Assembly: GCF_003201955.1 (NCBI RefSeq) | Contig: NZ_QJJM01000016.1 | Location: 1 to 64,000 of the forward strand | Length of the DNA: 64,000 nt | Direction: 5' to 3' | From: Blastomonas natatoria | GTDB lineage: Bacteria; Pseudomonadota; Alphaproteobacteria; Sphingomonadales; Sphingomonadaceae | Part shown: positions 50,777 through 59,387 of the stretch, piece by piece | Position numbering within the stretch: position 1 is the stretch's first letter | How the letters are laid out: each line of letters begins with the position of its first letter | Program-made: the position numbers and the translations under genes | The notes under the pieces: model-generated | The model's database searches: none | The model's input: the letters and a program-made list of their open reading frames with translations, nothing else | What the model was told of the DNA's origin: nothing

Positions 50777-51218
50777 GCTTGATCTCGGTAATGCCGCCGG
50801 GCGAGTAGAGCCTGCTCACTTGCACGGCTGTCCATGCGGCAAAGGGCGGCGCGATGAACTGCTTCTGCACTTCAGACATGATCGCAACCTGCGGCTCTAT
50901 GTCCGTGTGATAGCTGGTGACTTCGACAACGTCTTCCCAGGTTGCCCCGGCGCGCAGCAAGATGTCGCTGAGTTTGCGGTAAGCGCGCTCGAACGACGCC
51001 TTGTCCGCATTCGGCCCTACGACGACGCCAGACAGATAGATCGTCCCGTCGCGCAGAATGACCGCGTCGCTATAGCCCGCGCTCTCTTGAAAGGCACGTT
51101 CCTGCGGGTTTTCCGAATAGATGACCTCGGCAGTCGTCCTGGTGCCCGCCATGGCGGGACTGGCCAGCGCCGCAAGACCCAGCGCACCGGCTATCCGCAC
51201 GGTGCGCTGGCAGGCCAT
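50751..51218 (-). CDS. Exported Rid family protein
   Basis: This is a 155-residue RidA-like trimeric deaminase-fold protein with a signal peptide (GALGLAALASPAMAG). The mature part matches the Rid family: VIYSENPQERAFQESAGYSD, DGTIYLSGVVVGPNADKASF, RAYRKLSDILLRAGATWEDV and EVTSYHTDIEPQVAIMSEVQ. The Arg usually used for imine hydrolysis (in RidA, at the WTAVQVSRL position) is present as VSRL. Most Rid proteins are cytoplasmic, so export would be unusual. The start ATG lies one base after the rpmB stop, which suggests coupling. Confidence 0.88.
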   Translation of the reverse strand: MACQRTVRIAGALGLAALASPAMAGTRTTAEVIYSENPQERAFQESAGYSDAVILRDGTIYLSGVVVGPNADKASFERAYRKLSDILLRAGATWEDVVEVTSYHTDIEPQVAIMSEVQKQFIAPPFAAWTAVQVSRLYSPGGITEIKLIAKKAVR

Positions 51219-51219
51219 G

Positions 51220-51501
51220 TCAGGCCGCAGCCTTGTGCAGTTCGCGCTTGATCTTCGCAGCGCGAGCCGACAGCTTGTCTTCGCTGGTCTTGAGCAGCCA
51301 GTTGTCCAGACCGCCGACATGCTCGACCGAACGCAGACCTGCGGTCGAAACGCGAAGCTTGAAGCTGCGCTCGAGCTTTTCGCTCATCAGCGTGACATTC
51401 TGCAGGTTGGGCAGAAACACGCGCTTGGTCTTGTTGTTGGCGTGAGACACATTGTGACCCACCATCCGGCCCTTGCCGGTCAGTTCGCAGATGCGCGACA
51501 T
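51220..51501 (-). CDS. rpmB: 50S ribosomal protein bL28
   Basis: The 93-residue protein is bL28: [57 protein letters not shown]. It is a large-subunit ribosomal protein found near the tunnel exit and is essential in many bacteria. The region 51502-51648 is a divergent promoter with tadA. The stop TGA is one base before the Rid ATG, so the Rid gene probably depends on rpmB transcription and perhaps translation. The usual partner rpmG is not adjacent here. Confidence 0.97.
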   Translation of the reverse strand: MSRICELTGKGRMVGHNVSHANNKTKRVFLPNLQNVTLMSEKLERSFKLRVSTAGLRSVEHVGGLDNWLLKTSEDKLSARAAKIKRELHKAAA

Positions 51502-51648
51502 GATAAAGAATCCTGATGCAATAGGTTTGCTAGAAGAACGGGGCGGTTAGCGTCAGATGACGCCCAAGTCAACCGCCCGTGCGACGTTGCCCTGCCTTTG
51601 CCCCGAATCCGCTGGCGAAGCAAGGCGCATTGCGGCAAGGCAAGACAC

Positions 51649-52104
51649 ATGACGCTGCAAACCGCCCGCCACCATGCCGCGCTTGCGCTCGACCTGGCGC
51701 GCAAGGCTGCAAGTCTGGGCGAGGTGCCGGTAGGTGCGATCGTCGTCCACAAGGGCAAGGTGATCGGGCGGGGGCACAATCAACCGCGTGCCTTGCATGA
51801 CCCGACAGCCCATGCCGAGATCATGGCGATCCGCGAGGCATGTGCGGCACTTGGCAGCGACCGGCTGACGGGATGCGAACTGTGGGTGACCCTCGAGCCT
51901 TGTGCAATGTGCGCCGGTGCCATCGCGCACGCGCGTATTGCTCGGCTGCATTATGCTGCCGGCGACCCCAAAGGCGGAGCGGTGGAACATGGCCCGCGGC
52001 TGTTTCACCAGCCTACGGTGCTGCACAAGCCGGAGGTCTACGCGGGCGTGGGCGAGGCAGACGCTGCCGCGCTGCTCAAGGCATTCTTTGCAGAGAGAAG
52101 ATAG
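51649..52104 (+). CDS. tadA: tRNA-specific adenosine deaminase TadA
   Basis: TadA converts wobble adenosine-34 of tRNA-Arg to inosine and is normally essential. The 151-residue protein has the zinc/catalytic motif TAHAEIMAIREA and PCAMCAGAIAHARI. VPVGAIVVHKGKVIGRGHNQP and GDPKGGAVEHGPRLF also match TadA and TadA-like deaminases. The ATG at 51649 is chosen because AAGG lies about 10 bases upstream; a longer frame to 51598 is not supported. Two REP-like hairpins follow. Confidence 0.93.
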   Translation: MTLQTARHHAALALDLARKAASLGEVPVGAIVVHKGKVIGRGHNQPRALHDPTAHAEIMAIREACAALGSDRLTGCELWVTLEPCAMCAGAIAHARIARLHYAAGDPKGGAVEHGPRLFHQPTVLHKPEVYAGVGEADAAALLKAFFAERR

Positions 52105-52113
52105 TCCGCCAAT

Positions 52114-52194
52114 CGTCATTCCCGCGAAAGCGGGAATCCCGCTTTTAATCAGACGTACCACGGAAGTGGGACCCCCGCTTTCGCGGGGGTGACG
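52114..52194. repeat. Head-to-head REP-like palindrome pair
   Basis: Unit 1 (52114-52140) is CGTCATTCCCGCGAAAGCGG followed by GAATCCC. Unit 2 (52166-52194), read on the minus strand, is CGTCACCCCCGCGAAAGCGG followed by GGGTCCC. The two differ by compensatory stem changes (TT...AA against CC...GG), so both keep the same hairpin with loop GAAA. This is the widespread VIPAKAGIP-type intergenic repeat, arranged as an inverted pair between tadA and the response regulator. Confidence 0.85.
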
Positions 52195-52221
52195 AGGCAT
52201 TTGGAATAGCTCAAGCGGCTC

Positions 52222-53028
52222 TTAATGAACGAACCGCGCCACGACGTCGCGATAGCTGCGCGATACCTTCACCTGCGCGCCCGATTCGAGCACCAGAAAG
52301 CATTCGCCATTGGTGTGCGGTTTGACCTGACGAACCAGTCCCAGATTGACGATGGTCGAACGGTGCACGCGCTGGAAATTGCGCGGGTCGAGCCGCTTTT
52401 CCAGGTCCTTCATCGTCTCGCGCAGGATCAGAGAATTGTCGCCGGTATAGATGCACATGTAATCGCCCGCGGCGTCGATGCGCTCGATCGTGTCGACATC
52501 CACGCGGAAGATCTGGCCGCGATCCTTGATGTTGATGAGCTTTTCGTAGCGGTTCGAAGCCGCCGCCTCGTCCTCTTCGCCCAGATCGAGATTCTCCACC
52601 GCATCGGGGGCGACCTCGTTGAGAACATTCATCAGCTTGACCGCTTCCTCGCGGCCCTTCTTGTCGCGAATGCGCTCGCGGATGCGGTCGATCGCATCGG
52701 CCAGGCGCACGTCCTCGACGGGTTTCAGCAGATAATCGACGGCCTGGGCCTCGAACGCCTTGATCGCGTGCTCGCTATAGGCGGTGCAGAACACGACCAG
52801 CGGCGGTTCGATGTCCATGATCCCCTGAACGACCGAAAAGCCGTCAAAGCCGGGCATCTGGATGTCGAGAAAGATCAGGTCGGGCTTGAGCGTCTTGATC
52901 TTCCGGATAGCCTCGCGTCCGTTGAGGCAGGTATCGATGATTTCGATGTCTTCGAACTTTTCCAGCCGGAGCTGCATGCCCTGGATCGCGAGCTTCTCGT
53001 CATCGATCAGGATGGTGCGGATGGTCAT
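52222..53028 (-). CDS. LytTR-family response regulator
   Basis: This is a 268-residue DNA-binding response regulator. The receiver domain (1-120) has the acidic pair in ILIDDEKLA, the phospho-Asp in LIFLDIQMPGFDG, Thr in FCTAYSEHA and Lys in YLLKPVED. The C-terminal LytTR domain (about 165-268) includes INIKDRGQIFRVDVDTIERI, YMCIYTGDNSLILRETMKDL, FQRVHRSTIVNLGLVRQVKP and the end SGAQVKVSRSYRDVV. It overlaps the histidine kinase by 4 bases (ATGA). Targets are unknown. Confidence 0.95.
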   Translation of the reverse strand: MTIRTILIDDEKLAIQGMQLRLEKFEDIEIIDTCLNGREAIRKIKTLKPDLIFLDIQMPGFDGFSVVQGIMDIEPPLVVFCTAYSEHAIKAFEAQAVDYLLKPVEDVRLADAIDRIRERIRDKKGREEAVKLMNVLNEVAPDAVENLDLGEEDEAAASNRYEKLINIKDRGQIFRVDVDTIERIDAAGDYMCIYTGDNSLILRETMKDLEKRLDPRNFQRVHRSTIVNLGLVRQVKPHTNGECFLVLESGAQVKVSRSYRDVVARFVH

Positions 53029-54122
53029 GCCTGTAATTGCCTTTGTTCGCGTGTTTCAAACGGAATTTCGATAATCACGCTATAGCCGCCCCCGGGTGAT
53101 GATCGTGTCTCAAACCGGTGATTGTCTTCATATGCCTGGGACAGCCTGTCCCTGATATTCGCCAGTCCGACCCCGGTTGACGCATTGGCCTTCTCGCCTT
53201 GCTTCTTCAATCCGGGCCCTGTGTCGGTCACGGTGATACGCAGCAGAGGTCCGATGAGTTGCGCCGAGATGTTGATATCGGCACCGTCCTCCTTGGGCGT
53301 CACTGCATATTTAATGGCGTTCTCGACCAATGGTTGCAAGAGCAACGATGGCAGAAGCGCCTTGGCCGCGTTGGGCTCGATGTCGAAATGCGCGCGCAGC
53401 CGCTCTTCGAAGCGCATCTTCTCGATATCCAGATAGAGCTTCAACGTCTCGACCTCCTGCTCCAGCGTCACCCGTGCGGTCGGTTCGTTGGCGAGCGTGT
53501 AGCGCAGGAACGAGGAGAGGCGCGAAAGCATCGCGTTCGCCGGCTCGGTCTGCTTGAGCAGTACCAGGGTCGAGATGCTGTTCAGCGTGTTGAACAGGAA
53601 ATGCGGGTTGAGCTGATAGCGCAGCATCGCGAGCTGCGCGCTGGTCGCCTGGTTTTCCAGCCGCAGCATCTGGTCCTGCTGTTCCTCGATGCGCAGGAAG
53701 AAGTTGATCGCGTAATAAAGCGCCGACCATGCCCCGAGCAGCGTCAGATCGAGATAGAAGGCGCCGAGCAGGATCGCGGTGAAATTGCTGTCGCTGCCCG
53801 GACGATAAAGAGTGGCAACCCAGGCATCGACAAAGGCCCAGAGCGCCGAACCGGTGAGCAGCACGAGCAGCGTGATACCCCAGGTGACGAGGGGCTTCCT
53901 GTCGATCAGCGTCTGGTAGATCACGCTCATCACCAGAGACACCGAATAGCCGGTGATGGTCGCGATGATGATCGGCACCAGGAACGAGATCGGCTGGCCG
54001 TTGGCAAGGCCGGAAATGCCGCGCAGCGCCAATGCGCCTGCCCAGCCAAGGGTCTGCAGGTTCCAGAAGGCCCGGTTCTTGTTGGCGAAGAACGGTGTCG
54101 GCTTGATGGGCAGCATCGCCAT
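53025..54122 (-). CDS. LytS-type sensor histidine kinase
   Basis: The 365-residue protein has about five N-terminal membrane segments (ISFLVPIIIATITGYSVSLV, PLVTWGITLLVLLTGSALWA, LLGAFYLDLTLLGAWSALYY) and a His_kinase domain. The phospho-His lies in LRYQLNPHFLFNTLNSISTL. The ATPase region has PLVENAIKYAV (N box), TDTGPGL and GVGLANIRDRL (G boxes). It is the sensor for the overlapping LytTR regulator. ATG 54122 is chosen; 54116 is an alternative. The stimulus is unknown; LytS-type sensors often respond to cell wall or membrane-potential changes. Confidence 0.93.
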   Translation of the reverse strand: MAMLPIKPTPFFANKNRAFWNLQTLGWAGALALRGISGLANGQPISFLVPIIIATITGYSVSLVMSVIYQTLIDRKPLVTWGITLLVLLTGSALWAFVDAWVATLYRPGSDSNFTAILLGAFYLDLTLLGAWSALYYAINFFLRIEEQQDQMLRLENQATSAQLAMLRYQLNPHFLFNTLNSISTLVLLKQTEPANAMLSRLSSFLRYTLANEPTARVTLEQEVETLKLYLDIEKMRFEERLRAHFDIEPNAAKALLPSLLLQPLVENAIKYAVTPKEDGADINISAQLIGPLLRITVTDTGPGLKKQGEKANASTGVGLANIRDRLSQAYEDNHRFETRSSPGGGYSVIIEIPFETREQRQLQA

Positions 54123-54226
54123 GATGTTACGGGGCTTAGCCGGATTCTTTCCCGCGCCCCACAACTTTTTGCATCTGCAGATGTGCTGCGTTACCTTCGG
54201 ACAAAACCGAACGGAGAGGATGTTCC

Positions 54227-54826
54227 ATGACTGACACGCTGTCACCTGAGGCGCGGGCAAAATTCACTGCGATGACCAATGGCACGCAGGAGGACTGGGC
54301 CATCATAGCCGGGCAGTATCGCGAATTCGCCGGAGGCCTTGCCGACCGCGTGCTCGCGCATCTGCGCCTGCTCGATGGCGATTTCGGCGGTTTTCCGATC
54401 GACCGCCTGCAGCACAGCCTGCAGACCGCAACCCGTGCGTATCGGGATGGGCGGGATGAGCAATATGTCGTGATGGCGCTGCTCCACGACATCGGCGACA
54501 CGCTCGGCAGCTTCAACCATCCCGATGTCGCGGCAGCGATCATCAAGCCCTTTGTGTCGGAAGAAATCCACTGGATCTGCGCCAACCACGGAGCGTTCCA
54601 GGGCTATTACTATTTCCATTTCATCGGCGGCGACCGCGACGTCCGCGAGAATTTCCGGGGATCGCCATATTTCGACGCCTGCGCGGAATTCTGCGAGAAA
54701 TACGACCAGGCGGCATTCGACCCGGATTATGTGAGCGAGCCGCTCGAATTCTTCGAGCCGATGGTCCGCCGCGTCATGGCACGGCCTGTCAACTCCATGT
54801 ACGCCAGGGTGGCAGAGCAGGCCTGA
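54227..54826 (+). CDS. PhnZ/MIOX-like HD-domain protein
   Basis: This is a 199-residue HD-fold protein. Metal ligands are visible as DRLQHSLQTATRAYRDG, then ALLHDIGDTLGSFNHPD and IHWICANHGAFQGYYYFHFI. The spacing and the second half (SPYFDACAEFCEKYDQAAFDP) fit the PhnZ/myo-inositol oxygenase-like subgroup, which use a mixed-valence di-iron site to cleave C-C or C-P bonds, rather than a simple phosphohydrolase. The substrate here is unknown. There is no C-P pathway neighbour in view; the gene is divergent from the LytS kinase and ends at a good terminator. Confidence 0.85.
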   Translation: MTDTLSPEARAKFTAMTNGTQEDWAIIAGQYREFAGGLADRVLAHLRLLDGDFGGFPIDRLQHSLQTATRAYRDGRDEQYVVMALLHDIGDTLGSFNHPDVAAAIIKPFVSEEIHWICANHGAFQGYYYFHFIGGDRDVRENFRGSPYFDACAEFCEKYDQAAFDPDYVSEPLEFFEPMVRRVMARPVNSMYARVAEQA

Positions 54827-54833
54827 CAGCAAA

Positions 54834-54858
54834 AAGCCCTCCCGTAATGGGAGGGCTT
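54834..54858. terminator. Bidirectional terminator between HD and OmpA-like genes
   Basis: A 10-base perfect stem (AAGCCCTCCC with GGGAGGGCTT) with a 5-base loop lies 8 bases after the HD gene. The minus side ends in TTTTTG, the plus side in TTCCTT. Confidence 0.88.
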
Positions 54859-54888
54859 CCTTGCCGATCTTAGCTTAGTATGCGTCGA

Positions 54889-55785
54889 TCAGCGCGCCGT
54901 GTTTTCAGCGTAGAGACCATCGACTGCCTTGCTGACCAGGATGTTCACTGCGACGCGGCGATTCTGCGCCTTGCCTTCCTCGGTCATGTTGTCGGCAACC
55001 GGGTCTGCTTCGGCCATGCCCGCAGGGGTCAGCATGCGATAGGGTTTCCACTTGCAGACCTGCTGCAGATAGTTGATCACGCTCGCGGCCCGCTTTTCGC
55101 TCAGCTGCTGGTTGAAGTCCTCGTCGCCATCCGAATCGGTATAGCCGACCACCAGCATGAGGGCATTGTCCATCTGTTCGGCCGAGCCAGCAGCGGCGCA
55201 CAGTTCCGCCTTCGCCTGCTCGCTCAGCTTCGCCTGCGCGGTGTCGAAATAGACATTGGTCGTCGCCTTGACGTTATACTGGTCGATATCGCCCATGCGT
55301 CCGCGCAGGGCTTCGGTCGCGGCCGACTGTTCGGCAAACTGCTGGGCGGTGCCGGTGCGGATCATCGAGGCTGTCTTGAAATCGGTATTCTTGAAGGTGA
55401 TCTGATCAGCAACCAGCGTCTCGCCTGATTGCAGCGTCTTGATGGTCAGCGGCAGGCCATTCAGCAATGCGCCGGTATCGAGCTTTGTCCGGCTTGCACC
55501 AAAGAGGCCGCCGGTCGCGCGCACGCTGGTCTGATCGCTCACGTACAGGATAGTGCGTGCGCCATCGGCAGTCTGCACCTGGATCCGGTCACCCTGACGC
55601 GCCGTCAACACGCCCTTGATCTCGGGGCCCTTGGTCATGGTGGCGGGATCGGGCAGGGCCTCGGCTTCGCTGGCGACATCGGCGCGAAGCGGCTCACCCT
55701 GCTGTGCGACGAGCGCAGTGGATGCCGACAGCGCCATTGCGGCCATCGCCAGACGGATGCCCGAGGGCTTGGCATGAAATTGCAT
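54889..55785 (-). CDS. OmpA-family envelope protein
   Basis: This is a 298-residue exported protein with a signal peptide (AMAAMALSASTALVAQ). The central region (about 45-145) carries small beta-rich repeats (IKGVLTARQGDRIQVQTADG, TKLDTGALLNGLPLTIKTL). The C-terminal OmpA domain (about 170-298) includes VYFDTAQAKLSEQAKAELCA, VVGYTDSDGDEDFNQQLSEK, RAASVINYLQQV and QNRRVAVNI, the peptidoglycan-binding fold. Two Cys (ELCAAAG and QQVCKWK) may form a disulfide. AAGGAG lies 8 bases before the ATG at 55785; longer in-frame extensions lack this. It shares direction with the M48-DsbA run upstream. Confidence 0.92.
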   Translation of the reverse strand: MQFHAKPSGIRLAMAAMALSASTALVAQQGEPLRADVASEAEALPDPATMTKGPEIKGVLTARQGDRIQVQTADGARTILYVSDQTSVRATGGLFGASRTKLDTGALLNGLPLTIKTLQSGETLVADQITFKNTDFKTASMIRTGTAQQFAEQSAATEALRGRMGDIDQYNVKATTNVYFDTAQAKLSEQAKAELCAAAGSAEQMDNALMLVVGYTDSDGDEDFNQQLSEKRAASVINYLQQVCKWKPYRMLTPAGMAEADPVADNMTEEGKAQNRRVAVNILVSKAVDGLYAENTAR

Positions 55786-55927
55786 GGAATTGCTCCTTGA
55801 GAATATGAAACCCACCCTGTTCCTGCGGAGACTGACGGGCCGAGGATTCGGTTCCCGGGCCCCCGCCGAACTGCGGCGAAGCGATCGGAAAGGCGCGGCG
55901 AGGCGAGGAACAATGAGCGAGGGAAGC

Positions 55928-56956
55928 CTATTGCAATGGCTGAAGCGGCGCAGCGAGCAGCGGGGGCGACCAGCCGCGCGGGCTCTGCACGGAAGCGCGT
56001 AGCGTCGCAATTTCCTCCTCGAACAGAGCTACGCGCCTTTTCCAGCGGTAATGGGTGGGAGCGGAGAAAATGCCCTTGCCCCGCTTCTTGCCGTAGCGCG
56101 TCCAGAAGCGGACCGCGCCGAGCGGGTCGAACCCGGCATTGGCCATCAGCCAGATCGACAGCCGGTCGGCTTCGATCTCTGTCGCCAGGGTGAGGCGGGC
56201 GTTGCGGCCGAGTTGCTGCAGAAGCCCGCGCTGGACACCGGCTTCGTTCAATCGTCGGCGATGCTCCAGCAGATTGTGCGCCAGTTCGTGTGCCAGGATG
56301 GCCGCCAATTCGTCATCATCGGCCATGAAAGTCAGCATGGGAACCGTGATCCCGACGATATCGCCATCTGCAGAGGCGCCATAACTGTCGCTGGGTCGCA
56401 ACTCGAAGCGGCTTCGGCACGCTTTGGTGCCGGCGAATGTGACCTGCAACGTCTGGCCAGCACGAAGCACGTCCAGCGTGACCTCACCCCGGTTCAGTGC
56501 AGCGCGCAAAGTCGCATCAGCCCAGGCAATCGGGCGATAGGCTGCGACCTGATCGATCGTTTCAAGATCGGTCGAGGAAGGGGCGAAAGGCCTGCCGTTC
56601 AGCGACACGATAGCGTCATCAGCGCGCAGGCCGGCCCTGGCGGCGGGGCCATCGGGTACCATCGCCAATACGGCATAATCGGTTGCAAAGCCGAAGGTCA
56701 GGCGTGCCGCTGCGGCATCGGGATATTGCGCAATATGGTGGAGCGCCAGCCCTGCGGAGTTCTCGGTGACGCTGCAAAAGGCGGAATTGGCCGTGGCAAG
56801 CTGATAGCCGATGCCGAGCACGCGGGCATCCGACGCCCGCAGATCGGCAAGGGATGCTTCGGCCGGTTGTGCGGGACCGGCCTGAGCGACGGCCGGCAGC
56901 GACATGGTCCCTGCAATCAACCCCAGCGCAAGGCAGAGGCGCGCGAACCCGCGCAT
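55928..56956 (-). CDS. M48 metallopeptidase with PDZ domain
   Basis: This is a 342-residue exported protease. A signal peptide (GLIAGTMSLPAVAQA) precedes a PDZ-like domain (about 90-150, VLAMVPDGPAARAGLRADDA, IVSLNGRPF). The M48 zinc site is AAILAHELAHNLLEHRRR with a third ligand in TEIEADRLSIWLMANAGFDP. A short C-terminal tail is Trp/Pro-rich. PDZ placement before the zinc site is unusual compared with HtpX-type M48 enzymes. It starts 3 bases after the DsbA-like stop, so cotranscription is almost certain. It probably degrades misfolded envelope proteins. Confidence 0.93.
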   Translation of the reverse strand: MRGFARLCLALGLIAGTMSLPAVAQAGPAQPAEASLADLRASDARVLGIGYQLATANSAFCSVTENSAGLALHHIAQYPDAAAARLTFGFATDYAVLAMVPDGPAARAGLRADDAIVSLNGRPFAPSSTDLETIDQVAAYRPIAWADATLRAALNRGEVTLDVLRAGQTLQVTFAGTKACRSRFELRPSDSYGASADGDIVGITVPMLTFMADDDELAAILAHELAHNLLEHRRRLNEAGVQRGLLQQLGRNARLTLATEIEADRLSIWLMANAGFDPLGAVRFWTRYGKKRGKGIFSAPTHYRWKRRVALFEEEIATLRASVQSPRGWSPPLLAAPLQPLQ

Positions 56957-56959
56957 CGA

Positions 56960-57793
56960 TCAGCCAGCAGGCTTCTTGGCCGAGCGGGCCTCGGTGATAG
57001 CCGATTTGAGCTCGTCATAGCCGACCGCGCCATTGAGAACGCGGTTCCCCACGACCCAGCTCGGCGTTCCGCTGAACTCGAGTTGCTGGGCAATGCGGAT
57101 ATTATCGTCGAGCACCTGTTCGGCCTGCTTGCTTGCGACAAAGCTGCGCGCCGCGCCCATGTCGAGCCCGGCGGTCTTCGCGGCCTGCTCGATCGTCGCC
57201 TGGCTCGGACGACCGGCTGCGAACATCGCCTTGTAGAAGGCGTAATATTTGCCCTGCTGCGCGGCAGCCATGCCCCAGTTGGCAGCGATCCGGCTTTCAT
57301 CGGAGAGGATCGGCAACTCGTGAAACACGATCTTGAGGTTCTTGTCCTCGCCGATGAGGCGCGCGACATCGGCGACGCTCTGGCGACAGAAACCGCAGGC
57401 AAAATCGGAATATTCGGCGAGGACCACGTCGCCGTCCGGATTTCCGGCAAAGGCGCCAGCATAAGGCGTCTCGATATCGCTGCGCACAGAAGCGATCCGC
57501 TTGGCCGCCTGCTTGCCGCGCAACTGCTCGATCGCTTCGGGAATGATTTCCGGGTTGTCCAGGATGTAGGCGCGGACGATTGCCTCGATTGCCGCCTTGT
57601 CCCTGGTGTCGAAGCCGGCTGCGGCGGCAGCCTTGTCGGCATCCTGCATGGCCGCGTTGTCCGGCATCACCGTGGCACCACTCTGCCACAGAAGAGTGCC
57701 GATGCCGGCAGCGATGGTCACGAAAGCGGCAGCGCCCATGAAAACCCATGTCCTTGAACGGGCCTCGCCAGAGGATGATGATTGCGGTGACAT
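56960..57793 (-). CDS. DsbA/Com1-like thiol-disulfide oxidoreductase
   Basis: This is a 277-residue envelope thioredoxin-fold protein anchored by an N-terminal helix (WVFMGAAAFVTIAAGIGTLL). The active site is EYSDFACGFCRQSVADVARL (CGFC) with the cis-Pro region FSGTPSWVVGNRVLNG. A long N-terminal extension rich in Ala and charged residues (about 60-110) resembles ScsC/Com1-type DsbA proteins, which can oligomerise. It would oxidise or isomerise cysteines of secreted proteins, perhaps of the OmpA-like or M48 proteins beside it. AAGG lies upstream of the ATG at 57793. Confidence 0.94.
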   Translation of the reverse strand: MSPQSSSSGEARSRTWVFMGAAAFVTIAAGIGTLLWQSGATVMPDNAAMQDADKAAAAAGFDTRDKAAIEAIVRAYILDNPEIIPEAIEQLRGKQAAKRIASVRSDIETPYAGAFAGNPDGDVVLAEYSDFACGFCRQSVADVARLIGEDKNLKIVFHELPILSDESRIAANWGMAAAQQGKYYAFYKAMFAAGRPSQATIEQAAKTAGLDMGAARSFVASKQAEQVLDDNIRIAQQLEFSGTPSWVVGNRVLNGAVGYDELKSAITEARSAKKPAG

Positions 57794-57835
57794 GGCGGGC
57801 CTTTGGTTGGTGGAATTCTATACAGTCGAAGCGGC

Positions 57836-59188
57836 TTAGCGGCGGCGCCGCTCGCGTTCAACCGCATCGCGGGCCAGGATCGCAATATCCTGCGCGCGGA
57901 TGAAATCGGCACTGCCTTGCGGAAGCGTCGTCATGGCCTGTTCCGCGCTTTGCAATGCCAGTGGCGCGTTGCCCTGCAGCACATAGCGTTCGGCACTGGC
58001 CAGCGCCGCACGCGCCGTATCTCCACGATCGGCATAGACCACGCCAAGCTGGTACCACGCGAACGGATTGGCCGCATCGCGCGCCACGGCGGCCTTCAGC
58101 ACGCGTTCGGCTTCGGGCAGATTGGACGGATCCTCGGTGGCGATCAGGGCATGGCCATAGACCCCGGCGATAAGCGACTGCGCGTTGGTGCTTTCGACTG
58201 CCTTTTGAAGCGGGGCTATCGCTTCCTTGGGGCGCCCCGACTCGAGCAGGATCTGCCCGTAGATTTCCAGAAAATACGGATCGTCGGGTGCCTGGGCGAG
58301 CAGCGAGCGAACCTCGCTCAGCGCTTTTTCCGGATAGGCACTCTTGTGCCAAGCATAGGCGCGGGCATAGCGCGCGGGAACACTCTGGTCGGTCTCCGGA
58401 TAGGTGCGCAGTGTCTGGGTCGGCTCTGCCACATAACCCACGAGCTTGGCCTTGACCCGCTGGAACCGGGCCTCGAGCACCGGATCGACGGGGCGGTTGT
58501 AAGCTGGATCGTTTTCGTAAATGTCCTGCAGCAGCGTGATGCGCTCACCCGATAGCGGATGTGACCGATTGTAGCTGTCTTCCTGCGGGATCGCGAGCCG
58601 GAACTCCAGATTCTGCAGCTTCTTGAAGAAGTTGATCGAGCCCTTGCCAGTCAGTCCCGCCGCCGAGAGATATTTGGCTCCCGCGACATCGGCGCCCGCC
58701 TCTTCGCCGCGGGTGTGGGCAAGAAACTTGCCGAGTGCTGCCTGCTGGCCCGCCCCGATGATACCGAGCCCGGCTTCGCCAGCGCCGGCTGCGACCGCCG
58801 CGAGACCCAGCAGCAGCGACAAGATCGTGATGTTGCCGGCCTTGGACGCGCTTTCGGATCGGGTGATCGAATGGCCAAGCGCGATATGCCCCAGCTCATG
58901 GGCAATCACGCCCTGCACTTCATTGACGCTGTCTGCCGCTTCGATCAGCCCGCTATGGATGTAGACATCCTGCGTGCCCGCCACGAATGCGTTGATGCTT
59001 CGATCGTTGATGACGACGACATTGACATTGGATGGTAAAAGCCCGGCAGCGAGGATCAACTCGCGCGACATGTCGGCGAGCAGAGCTTCGGTCTCCGCAT
59101 CACGCAGGATGGATTGCGCTGCAACGGGCTGGACCACCAGCACCAGCAACACCCAGATTGCCATCATTCGCGCTGCGAACAGCTTCAT
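57836..59188 (-). CDS. M48 metalloprotease with TPR repeats (BepA-like)
   Basis: This is a 450-residue exported protease. The signal peptide (AIWVLLVLVVQPVAAQ) is followed by the M48 domain (QGVIAHELGHIALGHSITRS, third ligand in RGEEAGADVAGAKYLSAAGL). TPR-like repeats make up residues 285-450 (QLGVVYADRGDTARAALASA, YGQILLESGRPKEAIAPLQ). The layout matches BepA/YfgC, which assists or degrades outer-membrane protein assembly intermediates. I start at 59188 to give the signal peptide; a longer frame to 59263 is not supported. It heads the run M48-TPR, DsbA-like, M48-PDZ. Confidence 0.94.
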   Translation of the reverse strand: MKLFAARMMAIWVLLVLVVQPVAAQSILRDAETEALLADMSRELILAAGLLPSNVNVVVINDRSINAFVAGTQDVYIHSGLIEAADSVNEVQGVIAHELGHIALGHSITRSESASKAGNITILSLLLGLAAVAAGAGEAGLGIIGAGQQAALGKFLAHTRGEEAGADVAGAKYLSAAGLTGKGSINFFKKLQNLEFRLAIPQEDSYNRSHPLSGERITLLQDIYENDPAYNRPVDPVLEARFQRVKAKLVGYVAEPTQTLRTYPETDQSVPARYARAYAWHKSAYPEKALSEVRSLLAQAPDDPYFLEIYGQILLESGRPKEAIAPLQKAVESTNAQSLIAGVYGHALIATEDPSNLPEAERVLKAAVARDAANPFAWYQLGVVYADRGDTARAALASAERYVLQGNAPLALQSAEQAMTTLPQGSADFIRAQDIAILARDAVERERRRR

Positions 59189-59387
59189 GATCTGGTTCCA
59201 GCCTGGTCCTGCCTTGTCCATTGCCACCCGTTTTGCCGGCCATCTGGCCATCTTGCGTTGCACCGGCCATGGTGGAAAGGCGATGAACCGCCGATGAAGT
59301 CCGCCTGCCGTCGGTTCAGTCTAGCGCCACCGTCGGCGAATGCACAGAGCTGGCTGGCATAATCCGGCAAAGCGTTGGCATAGGCGG

